Origin: CAZEXD01 sp964516865
GTDB taxonomy: Bacteria; Patescibacteriota; Minisyncoccia; Minisyncoccales; Staskawiczbacteraceae
Direction of reading: 5' to 3'
Assembly: GCA_964516865.1 (NCBI GenBank)
Contig: CAZEXD010000020.1
Location: 1 to 12,359, forward strand
DNA length: 12,359 nucleotides
The number at the start of each line of letters is the position of its first letter. The first letter of the stretch is position 1. Below are positions 1 through 6,504 of this stretch, piece by piece. Under the pieces are notes generated by a model. That model did not search any database and was not told the DNA's origin. It saw nothing but the letters and a program-made list of their open reading frames with translations. Both the position numbers and the translations under genes were made by a program.

Positions 1-1504
1 GAAAGGGCTGACTAGGTAAATAACGCGCCGCCAAGTTAACTAAATTTTTTATCGCGGAATAGGTAACAAAAACCTTATATTTTTGTTCTAGTTCTAACGC
101 TAAATTTTGAAGAATTCTAATTGTTTCTAACTCGGAGATTTCCGAAACCTCTACTTTTTCCATTAATTCCAAAAAAGCCGGGTTCTTTTCAAGGCGGGTA
201 TGAAGACCGTTGTAATCTGTTATTCCGATAAACCTGAATTGGGGGGAAATTAAATATTTGGCAAGAATACCAGAAATATCAATCGTTCCGGGTTGAACCT
301 CTTCCAATCCCACATAATTATGAAGTTCTTTAATTACCAAAACCACATTTCCCGCTCTCATCACTTCTTTAAAAATAGTGTCCAGAGTAATTTCCACCAA
401 TTCAAAATTATTAATCTGAGAAAGCAAAGAAACCATATCTAATTCAACAACTCTGTTATAATTTAACTCTGGTAAACTTTTCCCCAAATAAAATCTTCTT
501 GCTAATCCCTCAATAATACTCTCCCGCCCCGTACCAGGTTCGCCGATTATCAAAACATCGTTTATTTCTGGTTTAACAAGGGCGGTTTGAATTTTTTCTA
601 TTTCTTTTTCATGGCCGATTATTGCTTTAAAAAGCCATTTTCTCACCACCTTACTCCAATCAATTGAATACTTATCTAAGGTAACGGTATAACCAGTCGC
701 CCATTCTTTTGCTAAAACGCCGTAGGCTGCCAGATTTTCTTCGCTCCAAAATTTTTTTCTTTCTTCAATCTTGGTCTCAAAATGATCAAGCCAAACATTA
801 AAATTTTCAAAATCTTCTTTTTTGAGATTATTTTCTATTAAAATCTGTTCAAAAAATTTTGTTTTAGAAATACCAATTAACATATCTCTTACTTCAATTC
901 TTTGCCGTTTACGTTCCGCTACCGACTTTGTCGCTTCTATTATCGCTATCTTAAAATCGTCAGAAAATTTTCCAGAGAAATTATCGCTTTTTTTATCTTT
1001 TTCAAAAGTATTTTTTAAATTATTGCGCAGAGCAACCGGCTCAATACCCAACCGCTGAAAAATGTAATTTATTTTTTCGCTTTCGCATAAAGACGAATAT
1101 AAAAGAATTGCTGCCGAAATTTCAGAAATTTTTCTTTTTTCACAAAATTTAATTGTTTGCAGAACAATCTTTGCTGCCTCAAAATCCAAAAACTCTGCCA
1201 AATTATATTTTTCAAAATCTGGTGCGATTTCCTCCAATTTTATTTTTAATTCTGGTTTTTTTATTTTTGTGTCAAAAAATAAATCTATTTCCCAAAACAA
1301 AAGAGTTAAAATAAGAAATAAAAAAGCAATTTTTAAAGAAATAAAAAAAGAAAAAATTCCCAATATTGCTAAGCCAACTAAAAACAGAGAGAGAATAAAA
1401 ATAATTAAGAAAAACAATGTGAAAAATCCCGCAAATCTAAAAAGAGGAAATCTTTCTCTTTTTATTGCTCGAAAAATCTCTGTTTCTGCCAAATTAAACT
1501 GCAT
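1..1504 (-). CDS. Membrane-anchored Clp-like AAA+ protein with degenerate first ATPase domain (3' end outside window)
   Basis: I translated this frame by hand; it is open from the ATG at 1504 to the window edge (501 codons, no stop). Residues 22-71 are two adjacent hydrophobic helices, so the protein is membrane anchored. Residues about 100-165 and 185-240 resemble the two helical repeats of a Clp N domain. An AAA+ domain of ClpA/B/C type starts near residue 285 (IIGHEKEIEKIQ). Its key motifs are altered. Walker A is GEPGTGRES (321-329), with Arg327 in place of Lys. Walker B is VVLVIKELH (387-395), with Lys392 in place of Asp. The usual ALERRF arginine-finger segment reads AFLELMEKV (443-451). 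The sensor-1 region IGIT (426-429) is kept. I infer a first domain that binds or hydrolyses ATP poorly; a second AAA+ domain may follow outside the window. The gene starts 42 nt after the stop of the preceding membrane-protein gene, in the same frame, so it is probably co-transcribed. It could be a chaperone, an unfoldase or a scaffold. The Clp-family call is secure; the function is unknown. Confidence 0.85.
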   Translation of the reverse strand, partial: MQFNLAETEIFRAIKRERFPLFRFAGFFTLFFLIIFILSLFLVGLAILGIFSFFISLKIAFLFLILTLLFWEIDLFFDTKIKKPELKIKLEEIAPDFEKYNLAEFLDFEAAKIVLQTIKFCEKRKISEISAAILLYSSLCESEKINYIFQRLGIEPVALRNNLKNTFEKDKKSDNFSGKFSDDFKIAIIEATKSVAERKRQRIEVRDMLIGISKTKFFEQILIENNLKKEDFENFNVWLDHFETKIEERKKFWSEENLAAYGVLAKEWATGYTVTLDKYSIDWSKVVRKWLFKAIIGHEKEIEKIQTALVKPEINDVLIIGEPGTGRESIIEGLARRFYLGKSLPELNYNRVVELDMVSLLSQINNFELVEITLDTIFKEVMRAGNVVLVIKELHNYVGLEEVQPGTIDISGILAKYLISPQFRFIGITDYNGLHTRLEKNPAFLELMEKVEVSEISELETIRILQNLALELEQKYKVFVTYSAIKNLVNLAARYLPSQPF

Positions 1505-1546
1505 GGGGGTAAATAATACAAAAAAATATAATTTTCTTAATAAATT

Positions 1547-1939
1547 TTATATTGAAAAAATAATTAATAATCCTCCTATCAATAAAAAGGGGAAAAAAAG
1601 CCAAAGCAAAAACATAATAGCACCGGCAAAAAGAATAAAAATTTGAAAAATAAATCCTACTGCCATAAAAACCAAACGAACAATTGCTCCCAAAACCCGC
1701 GAAATGAAATTAGAGAAAAAAGCTTCAAAATAGGCCTTCAGGTCAAAACCGCGGGGATAGCTCCAATAGTATTTTCGCCAAGGAGAAAACAGGGTTTTTA
1801 AAAGTAAGGATGTGGAAAAAAATTTTACACTAAACAAAATAAAATTTTTCCAAACCTCCCACAAAAATTGCGGCATTTCGTAAAAATGCCATAAAAACCA
1901 GGTTGTCAGAAGATTTTTATTTTTAGAAGCGATTTCCAT
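1547..1939 (-). CDS. Small polytopic membrane protein, conserved-hypothetical type
   Basis: This is a 130-residue protein rich in Phe, Trp and Leu. Hydrophobic segments lie at about 28-50, 84-108 and 106-129. Between the first two is a polar, aromatic loop, SPWRKYYWSYPRGFDLKAY (52-70), which looks like a conserved interfacial element. No enzymatic motif is visible. From memory, similar proteins occur beside Clp-like ATPases in candidate-phylum genomes, but I cannot check this here. The ATG at 1939 is separated by one base from the stop of the upstream gene, which suggests translational coupling. The TAA at 1549-1547 is followed after 42 nt by the Clp-like ATPase. I infer that it forms a membrane complex with its two neighbours. 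The reading frame is well supported; the role is unknown. Confidence 0.8.
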   Translation of the reverse strand: MEIASKNKNLLTTWFLWHFYEMPQFLWEVWKNFILFSVKFFSTSLLLKTLFSPWRKYYWSYPRGFDLKAYFEAFFSNFISRVLGAIVRLVFMAVGFIFQIFILFAGAIMFLLWLFFPFLLIGGLLIIFSI

Positions 1940-1940
1940 T

Positions 1941-2282
1941 TTAAAAAACTAATTTAATCCCCAAACTGGCTATTTTGCTTCCTCCAAAAATTAAAACCAT
2001 TGCTAATATCGACCAACTAACTAAATTCAAAAAACGAGGCAATAAGTCAACCGGAAAAATTTCTGCTAATTGTTGCTTTATTAGTTCCTCCATTTGTTTT
2101 TGGGGATCGTAGTTTAAATTTTTACTTTTAACGGCCTGGACTGCTTCTTTTGAGGGCACAAAAAAAACCTGCGGAACAACTGCCTTTCCTGTAAATATCT
2201 GGTAAGAAACATAAAGTGTCCCTAATATAATTATTAATCCTAATAATATAAGTAAGTAACCGAAGATTTTATTTAAGGCCAT
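1941..2282 (-). CDS. Small two-TM membrane protein, first gene of the Clp-like ATPase cassette
   Basis: This is a 113-residue protein with a hydrophobic helix at 7-29, a polar central section of about 50 residues (31-80, including the Gln/Glu/Lys-rich QKQMEELIKQQLAEIF) and a second helix at about 85-110. The central section probably lies on one side of the membrane and could form an amphipathic or coiled-coil contact. No catalytic motif was recognised. The ATG at 2282 follows a purine-rich AAAAAG with no clear Shine-Dalgarno site. A good -10 box lies only about 10 nt upstream, so the message may be nearly leaderless. The gene ends one base before the next ATG. I do not recognise a named family; the placement suggests a subunit or adaptor of the membrane ATPase. 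Confidence 0.75.
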   Translation of the reverse strand: MALNKIFGYLLILLGLIIILGTLYVSYQIFTGKAVVPQVFFVPSKEAVQAVKSKNLNYDPQKQMEELIKQQLAEIFPVDLLPRFLNLVSWSILAMVLIFGGSKIASLGIKLVF

Positions 2283-2290
2283 CTTTTTAA

Positions 2291-2319
2291 ATTATAAATC
2301 CTAAACTATCAAATTACAA
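2291..2319 (-). promoter_or_regulatory. Probable promoter of the membrane-ATPase cassette
   Basis: On the minus strand TTGTAA (2319-2314) and a perfect TATAAT (2296-2291) are separated by 17 nt. Transcription would start near 2284, almost on the ATG at 2282. The region is very AT-rich, so a chance match is possible. Confidence 0.4.
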
Positions 2320-2400
2320 ACAAATCAAAAATCTTAAATTCTAAACACTTTTTTGATTTTTAATTTCGGTCATTAAGCATTGTTTGAAATTTGTAATTTG
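2310..2400. repeat. AT-rich imperfect dyad between tRNA-Val and the membrane cassette
   Basis: CAAATTACAAA (2310-2320) is exactly inverted at 2390-2400 (TTTGTAATTTG). A nested pair lies inside: AAATCAAAAA at about 2322-2331 against TTTTTGATTT at about 2351-2360. Similar low-complexity dyads occur in several other spacers of the window. Confidence 0.6.
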
Positions 2401-2423
2401 GTCTTTATAATTTTTATAAGCGG

Positions 2424-2497
2424 TGGGCACGTGCGGACTTGAACCGCAAACCTTACGGATGTGAACCGTACGCTCTAACCAATTGAGCTACGCGCCC
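2424..2497 (-). tRNA. tRNA-Val (anticodon CAC)
   Basis: A full cloverleaf is visible on the minus strand. The acceptor stem GGGCGCG/CGTGCCC has one G-U pair. The D stem is GCTC/GAGC. The anticodon stem TACGG/CCGTA carries the loop TTCACAT, giving anticodon CAC. The T stem GCGG/CCGC carries an ordinary loop, TTCAAGT. The discriminator is A. The genome continues CCG, so the 3' CCA is not fully encoded and must be added by the CCA enzyme. The gene lies just downstream of the rplL terminator. Confidence 0.95.
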
Positions 2498-2507
2498 ACA
2501 TTTATTT

Positions 2508-2535
2508 ATTTTAACATTTTTACCATTACAAGCAA
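2508..2535 (-). promoter_or_regulatory. Possible tRNA-Val promoter
   Basis: TTGCTT (2535-2530), a 16 nt spacer and TAAAAT (2513-2508) sit between the rplL terminator and the tRNA. The predicted start lies a few bases before the mature 5' end. The -35 box is weak. Confidence 0.35.
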
Positions 2536-2536
2536 T

Positions 2537-2569
2537 AATAAAAAGAAAACACACCTAGGGTGTGTTTTC
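2537..2569 (-). terminator. Rho-independent terminator of rplJ-rplL
   Basis: A perfect 11 bp stem (2569-2559 with 2555-2545) closes a 3 nt loop. On the minus strand it is followed by TTTTTATTATT. It starts about 23 nt after the rplL stop. Confidence 0.9.
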
Positions 2570-2591
2570 AAAAAGGAATTAACTAAAAAAT

Positions 2592-3062
2592 TTATTTTAA
2601 TTCCACCTTCGCGCCTGCTGCCTCAAATTTCTTTTTAATTTCTTCCGCCTCCGCTTTCTTAACATTTTCTTTTACCATTTGAGGAGCATTGGCGGCCGCA
2701 TCAACTAAATCTTTTGACTCTTTTAAACCCTTGCCGGTAACATCGCGAACCACTTTAATCACATCTATCTTTTTAGCCCCAACTTCTTTTAATTCAATAT
2801 TAAACACTGATTTTTCTTCTGCCGGAGCAGCGGGGGCCGCGGCGGCACCAGCCACGGGAGCGCTGGCCACAGGAATTGGTGCGGCGGAAACGCCAAATTT
2901 CTTTTCTAAAACCTTTACCAATTCGGCTAAATCAATAACCGACAATTCTTCAATGGCTTTTACCAAATCCTTAAATTTGGCTGGAACCTTAACTTCATTA
3001 TCTGCTTTAGCAGATTCTTTGGTAGTTACCTCGTTTTCTTCTTTTTTTGTTTCTTCTACCAT
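2592..3062 (-). CDS. rplL: 50S ribosomal protein L7/L12
   Basis: This is the stalk protein that recruits translation GTPases. With the ATG at 3062 it has 156 residues. It has an acidic/lysine-rich N-terminal extension (1-29), the dimerising helical domain (about 31-56, ending in EKKFGVSAA), an Ala/Pro hinge (57-82), and the C-terminal factor-binding domain (about 85-156), with the typical KIDVIKVVRDVTGKGLKESK and the ending AAGAKVELK. The usual length is about 120-130, so the extension is extra. An in-frame TTG at 3077 would add five residues, but the ATG is the better start. The gene lies downstream of rplJ with a 128 nt dyad-rich spacer and ends at a strong terminator. The identification is certain; only the start is open. 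Confidence 0.97.
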   Translation of the reverse strand: MVEETKKEENEVTTKESAKADNEVKVPAKFKDLVKAIEELSVIDLAELVKVLEKKFGVSAAPIPVASAPVAGAAAAPAAPAEEKSVFNIELKEVGAKKIDVIKVVRDVTGKGLKESKDLVDAAANAPQMVKENVKKAEAEEIKKKFEAAGAKVELK

Positions 3063-3063
3063 T

Positions 3064-3190
3064 TTTAAAATTTTCAATTTTCAATAACCAATTTTCAATA
3101 GATGAAGTGGTCAATTGAAAATTAGAAAAGAAAATTGAAATTGATTGATAATTAATAAATTGATAATTGGTCTTTGATAATTGATAATTG
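3064..3190. repeat. AT-rich dyad and direct repeats between rplJ and rplL
   Basis: AATTTTCAAT (3090-3099) is inverted at 3114-3123. A longer AATTTTCAATTTTC-like arm at about 3069-3082 pairs with GAAAATTGAAATT at 3130-3142. Copies of TGATAATT follow at about 3146, 3161, 3175 and 3182. The spacer has no gene. Its length could set the L10:L12 expression ratio, but that is speculation. Confidence 0.6.
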
Positions 3191-3709
3191 TTATTTATTA
3201 ATTTTACTTAACACATTTATTAATCCTCTTATATTTCCCTGTAAAACATTAACTAATCCTGATAGCGGGCTGGCTATGCTTCCTGTTAATCTTGCTAATA
3301 ATTCTTCTCGCGGAGGTATATTTGAGAGAACAATAACTTCTTTTTTATCAATAAATTTATTCTCAAAAATGCCGCCTAAAATCTTTATATTTTCGTTTTC
3401 TTTACTAAATTGTCCAATAATTTTTGCCGGCGCTATTTCATCCTTAAACCCAAAAACAACAGCCAGTTGCCCAAAAATATTTTCTTTTGCTTTATTCCAA
3501 AGAGGACTTTCTTTTCCAAAAGCGATTCCCAATAATGTTTTTTTGGCTACTTTTAAAACGCAATTGGCTGCTTTCAGTTTTTTTCTTAAAGCAAAAATAT
3601 CTTTTGATTTTATCTTGGAAAAATCAATAAAAACAATTGATTTCTTTTTATCAAGGTTTTTCTTTAAATCTTCTATTGTTTTTTTCTTTTGTTCTTTGGT
3701 TAACGCCAT
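3191..3709 (-). CDS. rplJ: 50S ribosomal protein L10
   Basis: L10 anchors L7/L12 dimers to 23S rRNA in the stalk base. From the ATG at 3709 the protein has 172 residues, the normal length. The N-terminal RNA-binding domain has the typical order: MALTKEQKKKTIEDLKKNL, then SIVFIDFSKIKSKDIFALRKKLK, then VLKVAKKTLL. The C-terminal part is the helix that binds L12, with LTGSIASPLSGLVNVLQGN near 144-162. An in-frame TTG further upstream would add 14 residues, but the family start matches MALT. No Shine-Dalgarno site is visible. A structured leader of about 320 nt precedes the gene, as expected for autogenous control by L10. rplL follows; rplK and rplA are not upstream. Confidence 0.96.
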   Translation of the reverse strand: MALTKEQKKKTIEDLKKNLDKKKSIVFIDFSKIKSKDIFALRKKLKAANCVLKVAKKTLLGIAFGKESPLWNKAKENIFGQLAVVFGFKDEIAPAKIIGQFSKENENIKILGGIFENKFIDKKEVIVLSNIPPREELLARLTGSIASPLSGLVNVLQGNIRGLINVLSKINK

Positions 3710-4032
3710 AAGGATATAACCACACAAAGTTTTTGCAACGCTTCTGCGCACTGTTAAGGATGCGCTACACCGTTCAAACGAAAGAATAAAAGTTTGTCTT
3801 TTCTCTCTAATTTATATTTATATTTTTTAGAGAAGCACTACGCAAAATTTGTGAGAGGTTGTTTAGACAATAAACAAAAAATCTGCTTCCGCAGACAGAT
3901 CCTCATTGATTCCTTAATTTTCGACCGCTCTTCTAAAAATAAAAAAGAGTGGCTCCTCGGCAGGATTTACTACCCTTTGAATAATTGTTTGAAACCAATT
4001 TAAAAGGATAAACCTGCTGTCTACGGAAGATA
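3710..4032 (-). promoter_or_regulatory. L10-leader-type structured 5' UTR of rplJL
   Basis: The transcript between the promoter and the rplJ ATG has no gene but many stems. In order on the minus strand they are as follows. 4017-4009 pairs with 3969-3960 (nine pairs, one bulged U) and encloses a hairpin at 4000-3983. 3952-3945 pairs with 3932-3925 (one A-C mismatch). GAGG/CCTC (3904-3901 with 3858-3855) closes a three-way junction holding a hairpin at 3900-3881 and one at 3877-3859. 3833-3827 pairs with 3810-3804. GCGCA/TGCGC (3765-3761 with 3750-3746) lies near the ATG. The stem 3895-3882 is followed by six U, so it could act as an attenuator. L10-L12 binding to its own leader is known in other bacteria; its assignment here rests on position and fold. 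Confidence 0.6.
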
Positions 4033-4037
4033 TTTTG

Positions 4038-4066
4038 ATGTTAATATATTATTGTTTTCTTGTCAA
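4038..4066 (-). promoter_or_regulatory. Promoter of the rplJ-rplL operon
   Basis: A perfect TTGACA (4066-4061), a 17 nt spacer and TAACAT (4043-4038) lie directly behind the stop codon of the DJ-1 gene. Transcription would start near 4032 and include the long leader. Confidence 0.75.
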
Positions 4067-4070
4067 CAGG

Positions 4071-4715
4071 TTAGGGGTTAAAAGCCAGTAATTCAATTAT
4101 TTTTTCAGCAAATTCCCTCGCTGCAGCGGGACCGTTGGCTGTTATTATTTTTCCGTCAACAACTACTTTAGAATCTTCGTAAATTGCGCCTTTCTCTTTT
4201 AAAATTTTAACTCCGGATTTATCAAGGGGGGCACTCCAAACAGTGGCTTTCTTTCCCTCAAGGACACCGGCGTTGGCTAAAATAACCGGCGCAATACAAA
4301 TGGCTCCCAATAATTTACCACTTTGAACTGTTTCTTTCGCCACCTTATGAGCTATTTCATCTTCAATATATTTATAGGCACCCGGCCCGCCAACAAACAA
4401 AACTGCCTCAAAGTCTAAAGGATTTAAGTCTTTTAATAATAAATCCACTTTTGCCTCGCCCCCTAACTTTCCCACCGCTGTCCCTAAAGAAGTGCTTATT
4501 GTCTTAACTTCGGCGCCGGCAGATTCTAAAGTTTGTTTGGGAATAAAATATTCCTCATCTCGAAAATCGCGAAAGGCAATAATCATTGCGATTTTTTTAT
4601 TAGCCAAAGTTTTCTCCATAGAAACTTCTTTAAAACTATTTTTATTATTTATTGTTCTCGACCAAAACAAAATTAACGCTAATATTATTATTACAATTAT
4701 TATAAAAATTATCAA
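4071..4715 (-). CDS. DJ-1/PfpI family protein with N-terminal membrane anchor
   Basis: This family includes proteases, glyoxalases/deglycases and chaperones that use a nucleophile-elbow cysteine. The visible motifs are the first strand KIAMIIAFRDFRDEEYF (41-57, acidic residue at 54/55), the GGPGA loop (109-113), the elbow GAICIAP with Cys140, and the late motif ITANGPAAAREFA (191-203). Position 141 is Ile rather than His, so this is closer to the DJ-1 type than to a classical PfpI protease. Residues 1-18 are strongly hydrophobic, which suggests membrane tethering. The frame opens with TTG at 4715; no ATG lies upstream in frame, and the first internal Met is residue 33, so a soluble 182-residue form cannot be excluded. 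It follows mltG after 19 nt and may share its transcript. The substrate is unknown. Confidence 0.85.
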   Translation of the reverse strand: MIIFIIIVIIILALILFWSRTINNKNSFKEVSMEKTLANKKIAMIIAFRDFRDEEYFIPKQTLESAGAEVKTISTSLGTAVGKLGGEAKVDLLLKDLNPLDFEAVLFVGGPGAYKYIEDEIAHKVAKETVQSGKLLGAICIAPVILANAGVLEGKKATVWSAPLDKSGVKILKEKGAIYEDSKVVVDGKIITANGPAAAREFAEKIIELLAFNP

Positions 4716-4734
4716 AATTAATGAAAGATTTTTT

Positions 4735-5733
4735 TCATTTTAAATATTTTGCCTTAGCAGCATTATGTTCTTTGAGGGTTCGGCTAAAAATTGTTTTTCC
4801 CTCCGGCGTTGATAAATAATAAAAGTATTCGGTTTCGGTGGGATAGATTGCCGCAATAATACTATCCAATCCCGGATTGGAAATGGGACCTAATGGTAAT
4901 CCATAATATTTATAAGTATTATAAGGGGAATCAATTTCAATATCTTTTAAAAAGGCGGCGGGATTATTTTTGCCGGTAATATAATTTATTGTCGCACAGG
5001 ACTGAAGTGGTTGTCCAATTTTAATTCTTTTCCAAAAAATCCCTGAAACAATTTTTTTCTCTTCCAAGGTTTTAACTTCTTTTTCGATTATGGAGGCCAT
5101 CGTTACTATTTCAAAAATCGTCTTTTTTTGGCGACTAATTTCTTGTTTTAATTCCGAAGTTAATTTTTTATCAAAATTAGATAAAATTTTTTTAATAATC
5201 TCTTCCGGCGGAGTCCCGGGAATAATTTCATAAGTATCCGGAAAAAGATATCCTTCTAAACTTAAATCTTTGGGCTTGTCTTTAAGAATATCGAATTCGC
5301 CATTAAAATCTTTTTTGGTTAACTCAATAAATTCTTCCCGCGAACAAATATCGTTTTCTTCAAAATAAGAAGCGATATCTTTTAAATTCCAGCCTTCAAT
5401 TATAGTTATTTTTTTCTTTATAACCTCTCCTCTGAAAATCTTTTTGACAATTTCAGAAAGACTCATTGAAGGAGATAATTCATATTGACCGGCTTGAAGT
5501 TTTTTGGAAGCCCTTGAAAACAAAACATAAATTCTAAAGATAGAACTATGTCTAATTAGTTTCTCTTTTTTTAACTCAAGTGAAATCTCTTTTGCGTCGC
5601 TTCCCTTTTTAATTATAAAATTAATCACTTTAGTTGAGTGGGGATTTAATGGCAAATAAATATCCCGCCATAAAAAAATAGCGATTATTAAAATAATTAA
5701 TATAATAAATACTAAAAATATTTTTCTTTTCAT
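4735..5733 (-). CDS. mltG: Endolytic murein transglycosylase MltG (YceG-like)
   Basis: MltG cleaves nascent peptidoglycan and sets glycan strand length at the inner membrane. From the ATG at 5733 the protein has 332 residues. A membrane helix lies at 5-22. A LysM-like small domain covers about 36-105. The YceG catalytic domain carries the signature EGYLFPDTYEI (160-170) and MASIIEKEV (212-220), with the presumed catalytic Glu217. The segment usually reading LQSDPT is LQSCAT here (Cys246). The C-terminus YGLPLGPISNPG and FSRTLKEHNAA is typical. The ATG lies 4 nt after the pcm stop, so the two genes are tightly coupled; an in-frame TTG at 5766 inside pcm is less likely. A lytic enzyme of this kind implies a peptidoglycan wall. 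Confidence 0.95.
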   Translation of the reverse strand: MKRKIFLVFIILIILIIAIFLWRDIYLPLNPHSTKVINFIIKKGSDAKEISLELKKEKLIRHSSIFRIYVLFSRASKKLQAGQYELSPSMSLSEIVKKIFRGEVIKKKITIIEGWNLKDIASYFEENDICSREEFIELTKKDFNGEFDILKDKPKDLSLEGYLFPDTYEIIPGTPPEEIIKKILSNFDKKLTSELKQEISRQKKTIFEIVTMASIIEKEVKTLEEKKIVSGIFWKRIKIGQPLQSCATINYITGKNNPAAFLKDIEIDSPYNTYKYYGLPLGPISNPGLDSIIAAIYPTETEYFYYLSTPEGKTIFSRTLKEHNAAKAKYLK

Positions 5734-5737
5734 TTTT

Positions 5738-6394
5738 TCATTTTTGGATAAGAGGCACAAAAACAAAACCCGGGTACTCTATTTCTTCAAACTCAGTTTC
5801 TGATTTTTTTACCAAAACCCAAATTGAAGAACCAACCGGCGCCACAATTTTCCCTCCGATTTTTAATTGTTTTCTCCAAGCAGAGGGAATTTCACCAGCC
5901 GAGGCAGAAGCCAAAATTTTATCAAAGGGCGCTTCTTTAATATAACCCTTTGAACCATCGCTACAAATAAAATTCACTACCCCTTTTTTCACAAAATTGT
6001 ACTTAGAAACATTTTTTTCGCCAAATTCCTTTAATTCCGGAATTATTTCAATCGCAATAACTTTTCCTTGCGTTTGAGGGTTGCGGGCTTCAAAATTCGG
6101 ATTTCCGCTTTTTTGGCTGATAATTTCAGCCAACAAAGCGGCGGTCCATCCCGAACCAGCGCCAATATCTAAAATTTTTTCACCCGGTTTCGGTTGTAAT
6201 TGTTCCAACATAAAAGCAACAACAAGAGGTTGAGAAATTGTTTGCCCAAAACCAATGGGAAGGGCTTCGTTAACTTCGGCAAGATTTTTTATATCTTCCG
6301 GCAAAAAATCCTCTCTTTTTATTTTTTTAAATGCTTCGATGATTTTTTCCGTCTTAAGCCACCCCTCTTGAATTAATAAATTTATTAAATTCAT
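5738..6394 (-). CDS. pcm: Protein-L-isoaspartate O-methyltransferase
   Basis: Pcm methylates isoaspartyl residues with S-adenosylmethionine and starts the repair of aged proteins. The 218-residue product shows the family signature LPIGFGQTISQP (45-56), the SAM motif I ILDIGAGSGWTA (74-85), the post-I acidic strand KVIAIEIIPEL (111-121), CSDGSKG (144-150) and PFDKILASASAGEIP (156-170). The motif order is complete, so it should be active. Residues about 95-110 (KSGNPNFEARNPQTQG) are an insertion of roughly a dozen residues between motif I and the next strand, whose DNA resembles the spacer repeats. The ATG at 6394 gives the family start; an in-frame TTG at 6415 is an unlikely alternative. mltG follows 4 nt after the stop. 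Confidence 0.94.
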   Translation of the reverse strand: MNLINLLIQEGWLKTEKIIEAFKKIKREDFLPEDIKNLAEVNEALPIGFGQTISQPLVVAFMLEQLQPKPGEKILDIGAGSGWTAALLAEIISQKSGNPNFEARNPQTQGKVIAIEIIPELKEFGEKNVSKYNFVKKGVVNFICSDGSKGYIKEAPFDKILASASAGEIPSAWRKQLKIGGKIVAPVGSSIWVLVKKSETEFEEIEYPGFVFVPLIQK

Positions 6395-6417
6395 TTTAAT
6401 CGCAGACAAAGACAAAA

Positions 6418-6494
6418 ACCAAAAATACAGAAAAAACCATTAAAAATTAACAAAATCCTTTTACTTGTCTTTTTGTTTTTAGTTTATTTTTGGT
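6418..6494. repeat. AT-rich dyad between the winged-helix gene and pcm
   Basis: ACCAAAAATA (6418-6427) is inverted at 6485-6494 (TATTTTTGGT). The 110 nt spacer holds nothing else that I can name. Confidence 0.45.
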
Positions 6495-6504
6495 ATTTGA
6501 TTAA

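Noticed and set aside
1269..1646. Plus-strand frame of 125 codons rich in Lys/Asn/Ile
   Set aside because: It is antisense to the Clp-like ATPase and the 130-residue membrane protein; its composition is the mirror of Phe/Leu-rich membrane helices and no domain is visible.
3146..3190. Four TGATAATT units, considered as a CRISPR-like or iteron array
   Set aside because: The units are 8 nt, irregularly spaced and without unique spacers; they fit the general low-complexity spacer pattern.
3174..3719. Plus-strand frame of 181 codons
   Set aside because: It is the exact antisense of rplJ, which is unmistakable on the other strand.
3794..4003. Plus-strand frame of 69 codons in the rplJ leader
   Set aside because: It lies in a structured, non-coding leader, has no ribosome site or family resemblance, and is explained by the stems of the opposite strand.
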